A stretch of DNA of 64,000 nucleotides from Streptomyces sp. CG1 (GCF_041080625.1 NZ_CP163518.1:5022001-5086000), one strand, 5' to 3'. Counted from the first letter of the stretch, positions 29,416 through 39,485 are shown. Notes: generated by a model from the letters alone, not told the origin. Numbers and translations are program-made.

Positions 29416-32400
29416 CTAACCGCGTTCGGCCGCCGTCGCCGACGTGGCGTCCAGTTCCCGTAGTACGTCGGTCACGTCGAGGGACGCGCCCCGGGCGCGC
29501 TCGGCCGCGTACCGCTCGGCCGACAGGGCCACGCGCGCGCCGGCCCGCACCCGGAGTGCCTCGCTGCGCTCCGGCTCGGGGCGGAGGTTGCCGTCGCGCC
29601 AGTGGTCCGCGGCGGCGAACAGCCGTACCGCACCGGCCAGATCGCCGCGCCGGGCCTGCAGACCGGCCGCGATGTCGGCCAGCCCCGCCGTGATCGACTC
29701 CGCGCACCGCTGGGCCACGGCCTCGCGCAGCGCTCCGGCGACGATCGCCAGCCCGTGCGCGGGGCCCGACTCGGCGGCGACGAGAAGCGCCTCGACGCTG
29801 CGCAGGGCCGCCACGAACTGCGGCGGCGGGGTGCCCCCGTGCGTCACCGAGCAAGTCGCCTCGTACAGCTCGCGGGCAGCCGCGTGCTCCCCGTCGTGAA
29901 AGGCGATGTGGGCGCGCAGCAGCAGCACGAAGGCGCGCGACTCCGGCACGGCGTACCGGTCGGCGGCCGCTCCCGCCTCGTCCAGGGCGGCCAGCGCGGT
30001 CCTCGGGTCGCCGGAACGGTAGGCGATCTCGGCGAGCCGGGCCATCAGGAACGGCGATTCGGCGTAGGCACCCACCTCGTAGGCGAGGCGCAGCGCCTCC
30101 TCGTACTCACCGCGTGCCTCGCCGAACCTGCCGCGCGCCATGGCCGCCTCGCCGGCCGCGCTGCACACCTGGGCCCACATCCAGCGGTCCCCGACGCGCC
30201 GGCTGAGCGTCCGCAGCTCGGCGAGATCCTCGTCCACGCCTCGCAGGTTGCCCGGGGAGTCGACGATCGTATGCGTGCGGTACATCAGGGAGACGCCGAC
30301 CTCCCAATCACCGCCGTACGCACGGCAGTTGGCGACGGCCGCGGCCATGTCGGGGCCGAGGTCCCCCGTGCCGCCCAGGTAGTAGGCGGTCAGCGGCCAG
30401 ACGATGCCCGGGAGCCGGGCGGCCCGCGGACCGCCGTGCTCGAAGGCGGCCCGCACGCGCGCGAGGTACTCCGGGGCCCGCGGGTCGGCCGCGAGGTGCT
30501 CGGTGGCCGACTCGGAGGTCAGGAACAGGTCGAGCATCCGCAGGTCCATCCGCAGCTCCCGCAGCGGATGCCCGGCCTCGCCGTCGGGTACGGCGAGAAG
30601 GGCGCCCACCGGGTCGGCCGACTCCACCAGCTTCATCAGACCGCCACCGGGAGCCGGGCCCTCCGAGGTCGCCGGGGTGTCCTGGGTATCCAGGGTGTCC
30701 AGGGTGTCCAGGGCCACGCCCAGCCGCAGGACCAGCCGGACCCAGGACACCGCCTCCTGGCGGTGGTTGCGCAGCCACCAGAACCAGCCGATGGCCAGGA
30801 CGATCGCACCCGCCTCCGGCTCGTCGCCCGCGCGCACGGAGCGGTCCAGGGCCGCCCGGATGTTGTCCAGTTCGGTCTCCAGACGGGAGATCCAGGGCAG
30901 CTGGTCCGCCGACCGCAGGCGCGGCTCGGCCTCCTCGACCAGCGCCCGCACCCACGCGCGGTGCCGTCGCTCGGCGTCGGCGCGCAGTCCGGGAACCTCG
31001 GCGGCACGCTCGGTGGCGTACTCGTGGATGGTCTCCAGCATGCGGTAGCGCATGCTGGAGCCGGAGGCGTCCGGAGCGGCGACGACGAGGGACTTGTCGA
31101 CCAGGGCGCCGATCAGGTCGGCCGCCGGGCCGGTGCACACGGCCTCGGCCGCCGCGAGGTCCCAGCCGCCGGCGAACACCGACACCTCGCGCAGCACCGT
31201 GCGCTCCCGCTCGTCCAGCAGGTCCCAGGACCAGTCGACGACCGCGCGCAGGGTCTGCTGGCGGGGCAGGACCGTGCGGCTTCCGGAGGTGAGCAGGCGG
31301 AAGCGGTCGTCGAGCCGGTCGGCGATCTGCCGTGGGGTCAGCAGCCTGAGCCGGGCGGCGGCCAGCTCGATGGCCAGCGGCAGCCCGTCCAGCCGGCGGC
31401 AGATCTCCGCCACGGCCTCGGTGTCGGCGAGCACCGCGCCGGCGTCGGGACGGACGGCCTTCGCGCGCTCGGCGAACAGTCGGTGCGCCTGCTCGGGGAC
31501 GAGGGGCTCGACCGGGCGCACCGACTCACCGGGGACGCCCAGGGGTTCACGGCTGGTCGCGAGGATCGTGAGCCCCGGGCAGTGGGTGAGGAGGGTCTCG
31601 GCGAGGGCGGCGGCCGCGCCGATGACGTGTTCGCAGTTGTCAAGGATCAGGAGTTGGCTGCGCGGGGCGCAGTACTCGATCAGCAGGACGACGGGGTCGG
31701 CCTGCGGGGTCCCCAGCTCGTTCGTCAGCAGCACGGTCTCGCGCAGACCGAGCGCGCTGACCACCGCGCCGGGCACCGCCTCCGGCTGGTCGAGCGGGGC
31801 CAGCTCGACCAGCCATGCCTGGGGGAGCCCTGCGGCGGCCTCCTCGGCGAGACGGGTCTTTCCGGAGCCGCCCGGTCCGGTGAGGGTGACCAGGCGGGCC
31901 CTGTGCAAGTCGGAACGAATGGCTTCGAGTTCTGGTTCCCGCCCGACGAAGGACGTCAGGCGGGGGCGGAGATTGCCGGTGCGCTCGGGCGGTTGGACGG
32001 GGGCGGCCGGCTTCGGCGACTCCGGCTCTGCATCTGACGGTGAATCCGACTGTGGCTGTGCATCTGGCTTTGGCCGTGGCTGTGGTTGCTGCTGTGTGAG
32101 CAACGACGTGTGCAGGGCTTTGAGTTCCGGGCCCGGGTCGGTGCCGAGGGTGTCGGCGAGGGTGCGGCGGGCGGACTCGTACGCGGCGAGGGCGTCGGCG
32201 GGGCGGCCCGTGTCGTGCAGGGCGCGGATGAGCAGGGCGTGCAGGGTCTCGTCCAACGGGTGGGCCGCGGTCAGCTCCTTCAGCTCCGGTACGACGTCCG
32301 GGGCGCGGCCGAGGGCGAGGGCGGCGGCGGCACGGGCGCGGGTCGCCTCCCGGCGCAGGGCCTCCGGGCGGGTGGCAGCGGTGCGGTCGGGGAGGTCGGC

Positions 32401-32805
32401 GAGGGCGGGGCCGTGCCAGAGGGCGAGGGCCTCGGTGAGGGCGCGGTGGGCGGTGGCCGGGTCGCCTGTGGTGAGGGCCTTGGTGCCGGTGCGGACGAGC
32501 GCCTCGAAGACGTACAGGTCCACGTCGTCCTCGGTGGCCTCCAGGCGGTAACCGCCGGGGGTGGAGGCGATGGTGTGGTGGCCGAGGGTGCGGCGGAGGC
32601 GGCCGACCAGGGCCTGGAGGGCGGCGGGGGCGTCGTGGGGCGGGTCGTCGGCCCAGATCTCGTCGATCAGGGTTTCGGGGGTGGTGGTGCGGGAGGGGCG
32701 CAGGGCGAGGGCGGTGAGGAGTGTGCGCAGGCGTGGGCCGCCGATGGGTATGGGGGTGCCCTGGTCGTCCGCCGCTTGGGTCACGCCCAGGATTCTGTAC
32801 CGCAC
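29416..32805 (-). CDS. AfsR/SARP-like regulator: wHTH - BTAD - NB-ARC - TPR
   Basis: A 1129-residue regulator from GTG 32805. An OmpR-type winged helix (about 1-90) is followed by a bacterial transcriptional activation domain (about 95-240), a Pro/Gln/Ser linker, and a NB-ARC/STAND ATPase with Walker A GPGGSGKTR (about 305-313) and Walker B QLLILDNCEH. The remainder is helical repeats (TPR-like). This is the architecture of AfsR-type global activators of secondary metabolism, in which kinase phosphorylation and ATP/GTP turnover affect DNA binding. The low-complexity stretch LDTLDTLDTQDT near residue 705 comes from short tandem repeats around 30675-30715. It lies downstream of the cyclase-like gene on the same strand. 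Confidence 0.88.
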   Translation of the reverse strand: MRYRILGVTQAADDQGTPIPIGGPRLRTLLTALALRPSRTTTPETLIDEIWADDPPHDAPAALQALVGRLRRTLGHHTIASTPGGYRLEATEDDVDLYVFEALVRTGTKALTTGDPATAHRALTEALALWHGPALADLPDRTAATRPEALRREATRARAAAALALGRAPDVVPELKELTAAHPLDETLHALLIRALHDTGRPADALAAYESARRTLADTLGTDPGPELKALHTSLLTQQQPQPRPKPDAQPQSDSPSDAEPESPKPAAPVQPPERTGNLRPRLTSFVGREPELEAIRSDLHRARLVTLTGPGGSGKTRLAEEAAAGLPQAWLVELAPLDQPEAVPGAVVSALGLRETVLLTNELGTPQADPVVLLIEYCAPRSQLLILDNCEHVIGAAAALAETLLTHCPGLTILATSREPLGVPGESVRPVEPLVPEQAHRLFAERAKAVRPDAGAVLADTEAVAEICRRLDGLPLAIELAAARLRLLTPRQIADRLDDRFRLLTSGSRTVLPRQQTLRAVVDWSWDLLDERERTVLREVSVFAGGWDLAAAEAVCTGPAADLIGALVDKSLVVAAPDASGSSMRYRMLETIHEYATERAAEVPGLRADAERRHRAWVRALVEEAEPRLRSADQLPWISRLETELDNIRAALDRSVRAGDEPEAGAIVLAIGWFWWLRNHRQEAVSWVRLVLRLGVALDTLDTLDTQDTPATSEGPAPGGGLMKLVESADPVGALLAVPDGEAGHPLRELRMDLRMLDLFLTSESATEHLAADPRAPEYLARVRAAFEHGGPRAARLPGIVWPLTAYYLGGTGDLGPDMAAAVANCRAYGGDWEVGVSLMYRTHTIVDSPGNLRGVDEDLAELRTLSRRVGDRWMWAQVCSAAGEAAMARGRFGEARGEYEEALRLAYEVGAYAESPFLMARLAEIAYRSGDPRTALAALDEAGAAADRYAVPESRAFVLLLRAHIAFHDGEHAAARELYEATCSVTHGGTPPPQFVAALRSVEALLVAAESGPAHGLAIVAGALREAVAQRCAESITAGLADIAAGLQARRGDLAGAVRLFAAADHWRDGNLRPEPERSEALRVRAGARVALSAERYAAERARGASLDVTDVLRELDATSATAAERG

Positions 32806-32908
32806 CTGGTCATTGTCGCGGGGGGTGCGGTTCCGGGCACGGGGGTTTCGTGAGCGAGGCGTGATCGGTGCCCTGTGCCGCGGCGCGATGAAGGCGACGG
32901 CCCTGCGG

Positions 32909-32936
32909 CCCCCAGGGGCGCGGGGAACTGCGCGGC
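32909..32936 (+). repeat. Dispersed intergenic repeat, copy 3
   Basis: The core GGGGCGCGGGGAACTGCGCG is identical to the copy at 22802. It lies in the spacer between the AfsR-like and Asn-synthase-like genes. Confidence 0.6.
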
Positions 32937-33035
32937 CGGCCACGGCGGACCCGCGGCGGCCTACGGGCGGGAGCCACCCCGGCGGGGGCCTGGGGGCGGC
33001 AGCCACCGGATGGGGAGGGACAGCGCCCTCAGCCG

Positions 33036-35111
33036 TCAAGCGCCGGAAGCCAGCGCTCCCCTTCTCGGCTGGATCCCGGAGGGCACCGCACGCGCGCGTG
33101 CCGGGGTTCCCGTCCAGCAGGTGCCCCGGCGGGAGAGGAGACGGTGGAGCCAGAGTTCGAGCGAGATGAGGTCGGCGAGGCCGTCCAGGGGGATGGGGTC
33201 GCCGGCGGCGCCCGCGCGCACGGCCTCGCGGATGACACGGGCCTCCACCAGGCCGGCGTCGGCCAGGAGGGGGGTGGCGAAGAGGTCGAGCAGGGGGTCG
33301 GCCGCCATGCGCAGGCCCGCGCGCGCGGCCGCCGCCGAGGAGGCGTGGGAGGGGGCGCCCCAGCCGGACGGGAGGTCGGCGACGCCGGCGCCCTCCAGGA
33401 CCGTACGGAGGATGGCGGCGCGGGCGCCGGGCTGGACGCGCAGGGCCTCCGGGAGGGCGCGGCAGGCGCGGACGACCTGGTTGTCGAGGAACGGCGCGTG
33501 CAGGCGCTGGGAGCGGATCTCGGCGGCCTGTTCCAGGACGCGCAGGTCGGCGGCGTGGCGGGCGAGGGCGGCACGCGCGCGATAGTCGCCGGGACGCTGC
33601 ACTCCGGTCGCGGAACGGTCTGCCTCCGACTGGAGCAGAACCGATACTTCAGCCAGCGCCTCCCCGGTCAGCCAGCGCGCCGCAGGCCCCGGTCTGGCCC
33701 AGGTCAGCGCGGCGAGGGACGCGCCGACCGCTCCCTTGGGCTCGTCGAAGCGGCGCCGCATCAGCCGCTCGGCCAGCACTTCCAGGCCGGCCCGGTAGGG
33801 CGTGCGGGCGAGCCGGCGGGCGGCGCCGTACACGCGCGCGGTGACCATCACCGAGCCGTCGGCCTTGGCGAGCGCGGCGACCGGGCGGACCAGATGGCGC
33901 CGTTTGCGGTCCATGAGGAGGTCGGCGAGACGGGCGGGGTGGGCGTCCAGGACCTGGCGGGCGCCGTGGCCGGTGAAGTGGTCGGCGCTGCCGGCGGCGA
34001 GCCGGGCGCGGTGCCGGGCGGCCGTGACCAGGGAGGGTCCGGGTTCGTCGGTGAGGGGGCCGTCGAGGTCGGCGTACGGCAGGGTCTCCTCGGCGCCGGT
34101 GACCACCACGTGGTGCAGGCGCGGGTTGGCGGCCAGGGCTCCGGCGCGTTCGACCTCGGCCTCGCGGCCGCCTACGGCCAGGTCGTTGAAGGTGACGGCC
34201 AGGAGGCGCTCGCCCGCGCCCGTGCCGTGGCCCAGCAGCGTGCCGGGTCTGCCCGGCAGCCCGGCGGCCAGCAGCGCGAGGGTTCCGGAGGCGGGGCCGC
34301 CGGAGAGGTCGGCGCCGATGCCGGGCACGGGCATGCCGCGCCGGGCCCGCCGCTCGGCCGGGCCCATGCCGGGCACCGGGCCGGGGTCGAGGTCGGGCAC
34401 GTGGCGCGGCGCGGACAGGCGGGTGCGGACCGCCTCCACCAGGGCGTCGCGTACGGCGTCCACGGCGTGGTCGGGGTCGGCCGGGGGCGCGGCCACGGCG
34501 AGGGAGGCGACCGGCTCGTACCCGGCGATCTCGCGCGCCCCGGCGCGCAGCACGAGTGCGTGCCCCGGCGGAACGCGCCGTACGCCCTCGTACGGGGTGG
34601 TGTCGCGCAGCGCGGCCGGTACGTCCGGGGCGGCGAGCAGGGCGGCCAGGTGGCCGAAGTCGAGGTTGGCCTCGATGAGGTCGGCGAGGGGGAGCGCGGC
34701 GGTGGCGTAGGCCGTGCCGCCGGCCCAGGGGGTGTGGAACACCGGGCGGGCGCCGGCGAGATCACCGCAGACGGTGATGCGGCGGCCGACCTGTACGACG
34801 GCCGTGTAGCTGCCCGGCCAGGTGGTCAGATGGCGCAGTGCGCCCCCGCGCGCGGTGAACAGGCCGCGCCGCAGTTCCTCGTCGGAGGCGCCGCAGATGC
34901 CGAGGACGGCGATGCGGTTCTCCGCGTCGGCCCGGATCACGCGCACCTCGTCCGGGCGCCAGTCGCCGACGGCCCACAGCGGATCCGGGTCGCCCCACAG
35001 GAGTTGGGAGCCGACCGGGTGCAAGGTCTCACCGTCGTAGCCAGTGGCGCCCGCGGAACCGATCCCGGCGACGCCCGCGGCGGTGCTGCTCCAACCCACC
35101 AACCACCGCAT
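33036..35111 (-). CDS. Asparagine-synthase-like protein (macrolactam/lasso-cyclase-like)
   Basis: A 691-residue protein from ATG 35111 behind a strong GGAGG. The N-terminal half has the glutamine-amidotransferase fold of class B asparagine synthetases (VQVGRRITVCGDLAGARPVF; VPPGHALVLRAG), but residue 2 is Arg, so the catalytic Cys is absent. The C-terminal half is the synthetase-like domain. Its PP-loop reads SGGPAS (about residues 268-273) where AsnB has SGGLDS. Proteins of this build act as ATP-dependent amide-forming cyclases in lasso-peptide and related pathways. No leader peptidase (B1/B2) or precursor was found nearby, so it is an orphan. A single perfect DnaA-box 9-mer sits at 35128-35136. 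Confidence 0.7.
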   Translation of the reverse strand: MRWLVGWSSTAAGVAGIGSAGATGYDGETLHPVGSQLLWGDPDPLWAVGDWRPDEVRVIRADAENRIAVLGICGASDEELRRGLFTARGGALRHLTTWPGSYTAVVQVGRRITVCGDLAGARPVFHTPWAGGTAYATAALPLADLIEANLDFGHLAALLAAPDVPAALRDTTPYEGVRRVPPGHALVLRAGAREIAGYEPVASLAVAAPPADPDHAVDAVRDALVEAVRTRLSAPRHVPDLDPGPVPGMGPAERRARRGMPVPGIGADLSGGPASGTLALLAAGLPGRPGTLLGHGTGAGERLLAVTFNDLAVGGREAEVERAGALAANPRLHHVVVTGAEETLPYADLDGPLTDEPGPSLVTAARHRARLAAGSADHFTGHGARQVLDAHPARLADLLMDRKRRHLVRPVAALAKADGSVMVTARVYGAARRLARTPYRAGLEVLAERLMRRRFDEPKGAVGASLAALTWARPGPAARWLTGEALAEVSVLLQSEADRSATGVQRPGDYRARAALARHAADLRVLEQAAEIRSQRLHAPFLDNQVVRACRALPEALRVQPGARAAILRTVLEGAGVADLPSGWGAPSHASSAAAARAGLRMAADPLLDLFATPLLADAGLVEARVIREAVRAGAAGDPIPLDGLADLISLELWLHRLLSRRGTCWTGTPARARAVPSGIQPRRGALASGA

Positions 35112-35835
35112 CGACGCCTCCACAGGCTGTGGACAACAGTGCACCGTACGAACCGGATCCTCATGCTGCCATGAAAGACGCGGTCTGGAGGGGCGGCGGC
35201 ACCGGCTTCGATCGAGGGAAACGCGCGGGCAACACCTGAGGACACCAAGGCAGGTCGACCGACGCGACACACACCCGCCGTCGACTGTTCACGATAAGTA
35301 CGACGCGAATGCGCCCCCCGTGCGCTCCCCCAAAACGCCCTTCGCGCCCTCAAGTTGCATGGTGAGAGCGGGGATTCAACCCTGACGAGCGGGATCGATT
35401 TTCAGCCAAACATATGGAGAGGCCTGGGATTTGAGCACGCTCCGTACAGGCCTGCGGAGAGCGCGGCGACGCGGACACGCGCACAGTCCGGGAGGCGGGC
35501 ATCGCCTCCCGGACCGGTCCGCCACCCGCGGGGATGAAGGTGGCGGTGTCCCCCAGCCCACTGGATCCAGTACAGCGGGCCGACCCACGCAAGACCCATG
35601 GAACCGCTCCCCCGATGGCCGGAGAAGAGCGCACGGACGGGCGCACGGCCACACGAGCGGGGGCACGCGGCGACAAGCCGTGCACGGTGCGTACAGGACC
35701 GCACTTCCGTACGGACCACAATCCCGCCATCCGGAACAATGCCCCTTAACGCTTGGGATGCGGCGAACTACGCTGGGTTTACGAATGCCGCATGGTTATG
35801 CCAGCGCGGCAGCCGTCTGTGTCGAGGGGTGGCGC
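35112..35835. other. Long divergent intergenic region with a strong hairpin
   Basis: 724 bases between the cyclase-like and NsdA-like genes with no convincing protein-coding frame on either strand. It contains a perfect 12-bp stem with a 5-base loop, GTCCGGGAGGCG (35486-35497) and CGCCTCCCGGAC (35503-35514), without a U-tract. There is also a CTGGATCCAG palindrome near 35562-35571. It could carry an untranslated RNA, a long leader or regulator sites. No lasso-type precursor was recognised. Confidence 0.5.
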
Positions 35836-37260
35836 ATGTCCAGGGAGCAACGCGGGCCGAACGAAAAGCTCGGCACCGTTCTCGCCCTCGCGGGAATCAG
35901 CAACGCAGGACTCGCGCGACGCGTCAACGACCTTGGCGCACAACGCGGGTTGACTCTTCGCTACGACAAGACCTCCGTGGCGCGCTGGGTGTCGAAGGGG
36001 ATGGTGCCGCAGGGTGCGGCCCCACACCTCATCGCAGCCGCCATCGGCCAGAAGCTCGGCCGCCCGGTGCCGCTCCACGAGATCGGCCTGGCGGACGCGG
36101 ATCCCGCGCCCGAAGTGGGCCTCGCCTTCCCCAGAGACGTAGGACAGGCGGTGAAGTCGGCTACGGAGCTGTACCGTCTCGACCTCGCCGGGCGCCGGGC
36201 CGGCTCCGGCGGCATCTGGCAGTCGCTCGCCGGATCGTTCGCAGTGAGCGCATACGCAACGCCTGCCTCACGCTGGCTGATAACCCCCGCCGACAGCTCG
36301 GTCGCGCGGGAGGCGGGCTCCGCCGAGGGCTCCGGCGCACCGATCAAAGTCGGCCACAGCGATGTGCAGAAGCTGCGGGAGGCAGCCGAGGACGCCCGGC
36401 GGTGGGACTCCAAGTACGGCGGCGGGGACTGGCGTTCGTCGATGGTGCCGGAGTGCCTGCGGGTGGAGGCGGCGCCGCTGCTGCTCGGCGCCTACTCCGA
36501 CGAAGTGGGCCGCGCCCTCTTCGGGGCCTCCGCCGAACTCACCCGGCTCGCCGGGTGGATGGCCTTCGACACCGGCCAGCAGGAGGCCGCACAGCGGTAC
36601 TACATCCAGGCGCTGCGGCTCGCGCGCGCGGCGGCGGACGTGCCGCTCGGGGGCTATGTGCTCGCCTCCATGTCGCTCCAGGCGACGTATCGCGGCTTCG
36701 GCGACGAAGGGGTCGACCTGGCGCAGGCCGCGCTGGAGCGGAACCGGGGGCTGGCGACGGCCCGCACGATGAGTTTCTTCCGGCTGGTGGAAGCGCGGGC
36801 ACACGCGCGTGCGGGCGATGCGCAGGCGGCGGGTGCGGCACTGAAGGCGGCGGAGGGTTGGCTCGAGCGATCCAGGGACGGTGACAACGACCCCTCTTGG
36901 CTTGGTTTTTATGGCTATGACCGGTTCGCTGCCGATGCGGCCGAGTGCTACCGGGACCTGAAGGCGCCCCGGCAGGTGCGGCGGTTCACCGAGCAGGCGT
37001 TGTCGAAGCCGACGGAGGAGTTCGTGCGCTCGCACGGACTGCGGCTGGTGGTGTCGGCCGTCGCCGAGCTGGAGTCCGGGAATCTGGACGCCGCGTGCGA
37101 GCAGGGGGTGCGGGCCGTGGAGGTGGCCGGGCGGATCTCTTCGGCCCGGACGACCGAGTATGTGAAGGATCTGCTGCACCGGCTGGAGCCGTACGGCGAC
37201 GAGCCACGGGTGGTGGAGCTGCGGGAGCGGGCCAGGCCCCTGTTGATGGCGCCGGCCTGA
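35836..37260 (+). CDS. NsdA-like HTH/TPR developmental regulator
   Basis: A 474-residue protein from ATG 35836 behind GAGGGG. An N-terminal XRE-like helix-turn-helix (about 10-60, [11 protein letters not shown]...[13 protein letters not shown]) is followed by a long all-helical region with TPR-like repeats (about 170-470, e.g. [18 protein letters not shown]). This is the layout of the streptomycete NsdA/sporulation-associated regulator family, several members of which modulate sporulation and antibiotic production. No ligand domain is visible. It is transcribed away from the cyclase-like gene. Confidence 0.75.
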   Translation: MSREQRGPNEKLGTVLALAGISNAGLARRVNDLGAQRGLTLRYDKTSVARWVSKGMVPQGAAPHLIAAAIGQKLGRPVPLHEIGLADADPAPEVGLAFPRDVGQAVKSATELYRLDLAGRRAGSGGIWQSLAGSFAVSAYATPASRWLITPADSSVAREAGSAEGSGAPIKVGHSDVQKLREAAEDARRWDSKYGGGDWRSSMVPECLRVEAAPLLLGAYSDEVGRALFGASAELTRLAGWMAFDTGQQEAAQRYYIQALRLARAAADVPLGGYVLASMSLQATYRGFGDEGVDLAQAALERNRGLATARTMSFFRLVEARAHARAGDAQAAGAALKAAEGWLERSRDGDNDPSWLGFYGYDRFAADAAECYRDLKAPRQVRRFTEQALSKPTEEFVRSHGLRLVVSAVAELESGNLDAACEQGVRAVEVAGRISSARTTEYVKDLLHRLEPYGDEPRVVELRERARPLLMAPA

Positions 37261-37331
37261 GAACCGTCACCGCCTGCGTTTGAAGGCATTGTCAGTGGCG
37301 CAGTGCACTATCGAGGTGGGAGGTGGTGCAG

Positions 37332-38540
37332 GTGCCGGTCGAGGCGTACGACTGTGATGTGCTCGTGGTCGGTGGGGGGATCGTCGGGCTGTCCACGGCG
37401 TATGCGATCACCCGGGCCGCACCGGGCACACGGGTCACCGTGCTGGAGAAGGAGCCGGGGCCGGCCCGGCACCAGACGGGGCACAACAGCGGGGTCATCC
37501 ACAGCGGGATCTACTACCGGCCGGGCTCGCTCAAGGCGCGGTACGCCGTGCGGGGCGCCGCCGAGATGGTGAAGTTCTGCGCCGAGTACGGCATCGCGCA
37601 CGCCGTCACCGGCAAGCTGATCGTCGCCACGGAGCGGGAGGAGCTGCCGCGGCTGCACGCGCTCGTGCAGCGCGGGCGGGAGAACGGCATTCCGGTGCGG
37701 GAGCTGGGCCCCGCCCAGATCGGCGAGTACGAACCGGAGGTCCGGGGGCTGGCGGCCATACATGTCGGCACGACCGGCGTGTGCGACTTCGTGGGCGTCG
37801 CGCGGCAGCTGGCGCAGGCCTCGGGCGCCGAGATCAGGTACGGCGCGCGGGTCGTCCGGGTCGACCGGCGGCCGGAGCGGGGAGTCGCCGTGCTCACCGC
37901 CGGCGGGGACATCGTCCGCGCGCGCGTGCTGGTGAACTGCGCCGGGCTGTACTGCGACGAGCTGGCGCGGCTGACCGGGGACGAGCCCGAGGTGCGGATC
38001 GTGCCGTTCCGCGGTGAGTACTACGAGCTGGCGCGGCCCGAGCTGGTGCGGGGGCTGGTGTATCCGGTGCCGGACCCGGCGTTCCCGTTCCTCGGGGTGC
38101 ATCTGACCCGGGGCATCGACGGGGGTGTGCACATCGGGCCCAACGCGGTGCCGGCGCTGGCCCGGGAGGGGTACGGCTGGGGGGTCGTACGGCCCCGGGA
38201 GCTGGCCGGGACCGTGGCGTGGCCGGGATCGTGGGCGATCGCCCGGCAGCACTGGCGGTACGGCGTGGGTGAGCTGCACCGCTCGCTGTCGAAGGGGGCG
38301 TTTCTGGAGGCCGTGCGGAGACTGCTGCCCGGGGTGGAGGGCGACGACCTGGTGCGGGCCCCTGCCGGGGTGCGGGCGCAGGCGGTGTTGCGGGACGGGA
38401 CACTGGTGGACGACTTCCTCATCCGAGAGGGGAGCCGGGCGGTGCACGTGCTCAACGCACCGTCTCCGGCGGCTACGGCTTCGCTGCCGATCGGCAGGGA
38501 GATCGGGCGTCGGGTGCTGGACATGCTCGGCTCGCTGTAG
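37332..38540 (+). CDS. lhgO: L-2-hydroxyglutarate oxidase-like FAD oxidoreductase
   Basis: A 402-residue flavoprotein. VVGGGIVGLSTA is the N-terminal dinucleotide-binding motif. HNSGVIHSGIYYRPGSLKA is the signature of the L-2-hydroxyglutarate oxidase/dehydrogenase family within the DAO superfamily. GTG 37332 was chosen among three close GTGs because GGGAGG (37318-37323) is then correctly spaced. It probably oxidises L-2-hydroxyglutarate to 2-oxoglutarate, a metabolite-repair reaction. The symbol is by family similarity. It precedes trmB on the same strand. Confidence 0.8.
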   Translation: MPVEAYDCDVLVVGGGIVGLSTAYAITRAAPGTRVTVLEKEPGPARHQTGHNSGVIHSGIYYRPGSLKARYAVRGAAEMVKFCAEYGIAHAVTGKLIVATEREELPRLHALVQRGRENGIPVRELGPAQIGEYEPEVRGLAAIHVGTTGVCDFVGVARQLAQASGAEIRYGARVVRVDRRPERGVAVLTAGGDIVRARVLVNCAGLYCDELARLTGDEPEVRIVPFRGEYYELARPELVRGLVYPVPDPAFPFLGVHLTRGIDGGVHIGPNAVPALAREGYGWGVVRPRELAGTVAWPGSWAIARQHWRYGVGELHRSLSKGAFLEAVRRLLPGVEGDDLVRAPAGVRAQAVLRDGTLVDDFLIREGSRAVHVLNAPSPAATASLPIGREIGRRVLDMLGSL

Positions 38541-38594
38541 GCGTCGTACGGCCGGAGGGGCACCCTCGTAGCGCGCCGTAAAATCGGAAGCACT

Positions 38595-39443
38595 GTGTCT
38601 GACTTCCTCAACGCCCCCGAAGCCCCCTCGCCGGCCCCCCACGCCCCCGGCGTCCCCGTTCGGCATACCCGGACCAAGGGGGAGCCGCGGTTTCCGGACG
38701 GGCCCAGGGCGGATCCGGCCGGGTCGCACTTCGAGCGGCGGATCCGGAGTTTTCAGCCGCGGCGGAGTCGGGTGACCGCGGGGCAGGCCGATGCGTTGCA
38801 GCGGCTGTGGCCCCTGTGGGGGCTCGACATCGACGGGCAGCGGGTGATCGAGCTCTCCGAGCTGTTCGGGAACGGCAAGCCCGTCGTGCTGGAGATCGGG
38901 TTCGGGATGGGCGAGGCCACCGCGCAGATGGCCGCCGCCGACCCGGACACCAACATCCTCGCCGTCGACGTGCACACGCCGGGGCAGGGGAATCTGCTGA
39001 ATCTTGCCGACCGGGGCGGAATGGCCAATGTCCGGGTGGGCAACGGCGACGCGATCATCCTGCTCAGGGAGATGCTCACCCCCGACTCGCTCGACGGGCT
39101 GCGCGTGTACTTCCCGGACCCCTGGCCCAAGAAGCGGCACCACAAGCGGCGGCTCATCCAGCCCGAGTTCCTGACGCTCGCCGCGACCCGGCTGAAGCCC
39201 GGCGCGCTCGTGCACTGCGCGACGGACTGGGAGCCGTACGCCGAGCAGATGCTGGAGGTGCTCACCGCGCACCCCGACTTCGAGAACACACAGGCCGACG
39301 GCGGTTTCGCGCCACGCCCCGAGTTCCGGCCGCTGACCCGTTTCGAGGGTCAGGGACTGGACAAGGGACATGTGGTGAACGACCTGCTGTTCCGTCGCGT
39401 ACCGCACCAGGACCGATCACGCGAACCGCACCAGGGCCGATAA
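38595..39443 (+). CDS. trmB: tRNA (guanine-N7-)-methyltransferase
   Basis: A 282-residue SAM-dependent methyltransferase that makes m7G46 in tRNA. EIGFGMGEAT is the SAM-binding motif. YFPDPWPKKRHHKRRL is the diagnostic TrmB motif with the catalytic Asp. The N-terminal 45 residues are a disordered Pro-rich extension common in actinomycetes. The GTG start at 38595 lies 11 bases after a TAAAAT (38579-38584) that may be a -10 box, so the leader is short. Confidence 0.93.
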   Translation: MSDFLNAPEAPSPAPHAPGVPVRHTRTKGEPRFPDGPRADPAGSHFERRIRSFQPRRSRVTAGQADALQRLWPLWGLDIDGQRVIELSELFGNGKPVVLEIGFGMGEATAQMAAADPDTNILAVDVHTPGQGNLLNLADRGGMANVRVGNGDAIILLREMLTPDSLDGLRVYFPDPWPKKRHHKRRLIQPEFLTLAATRLKPGALVHCATDWEPYAEQMLEVLTAHPDFENTQADGGFAPRPEFRPLTRFEGQGLDKGHVVNDLLFRRVPHQDRSREPHQGR

Positions 39444-39485
39444 ACCGCTCCAGCACCTCGTCCCGCCACCGTTAGGGTCGATGCC

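Noticed and set aside
35112..35400. Lasso-peptide precursor upstream of the Asn-synthase-like gene
   Set aside because: Small frames there lack a leader Thr at -2, a Gly/Cys/Ala/Ser core start and an Asp/Glu at ring position 7-9, and have weak ribosome sites.
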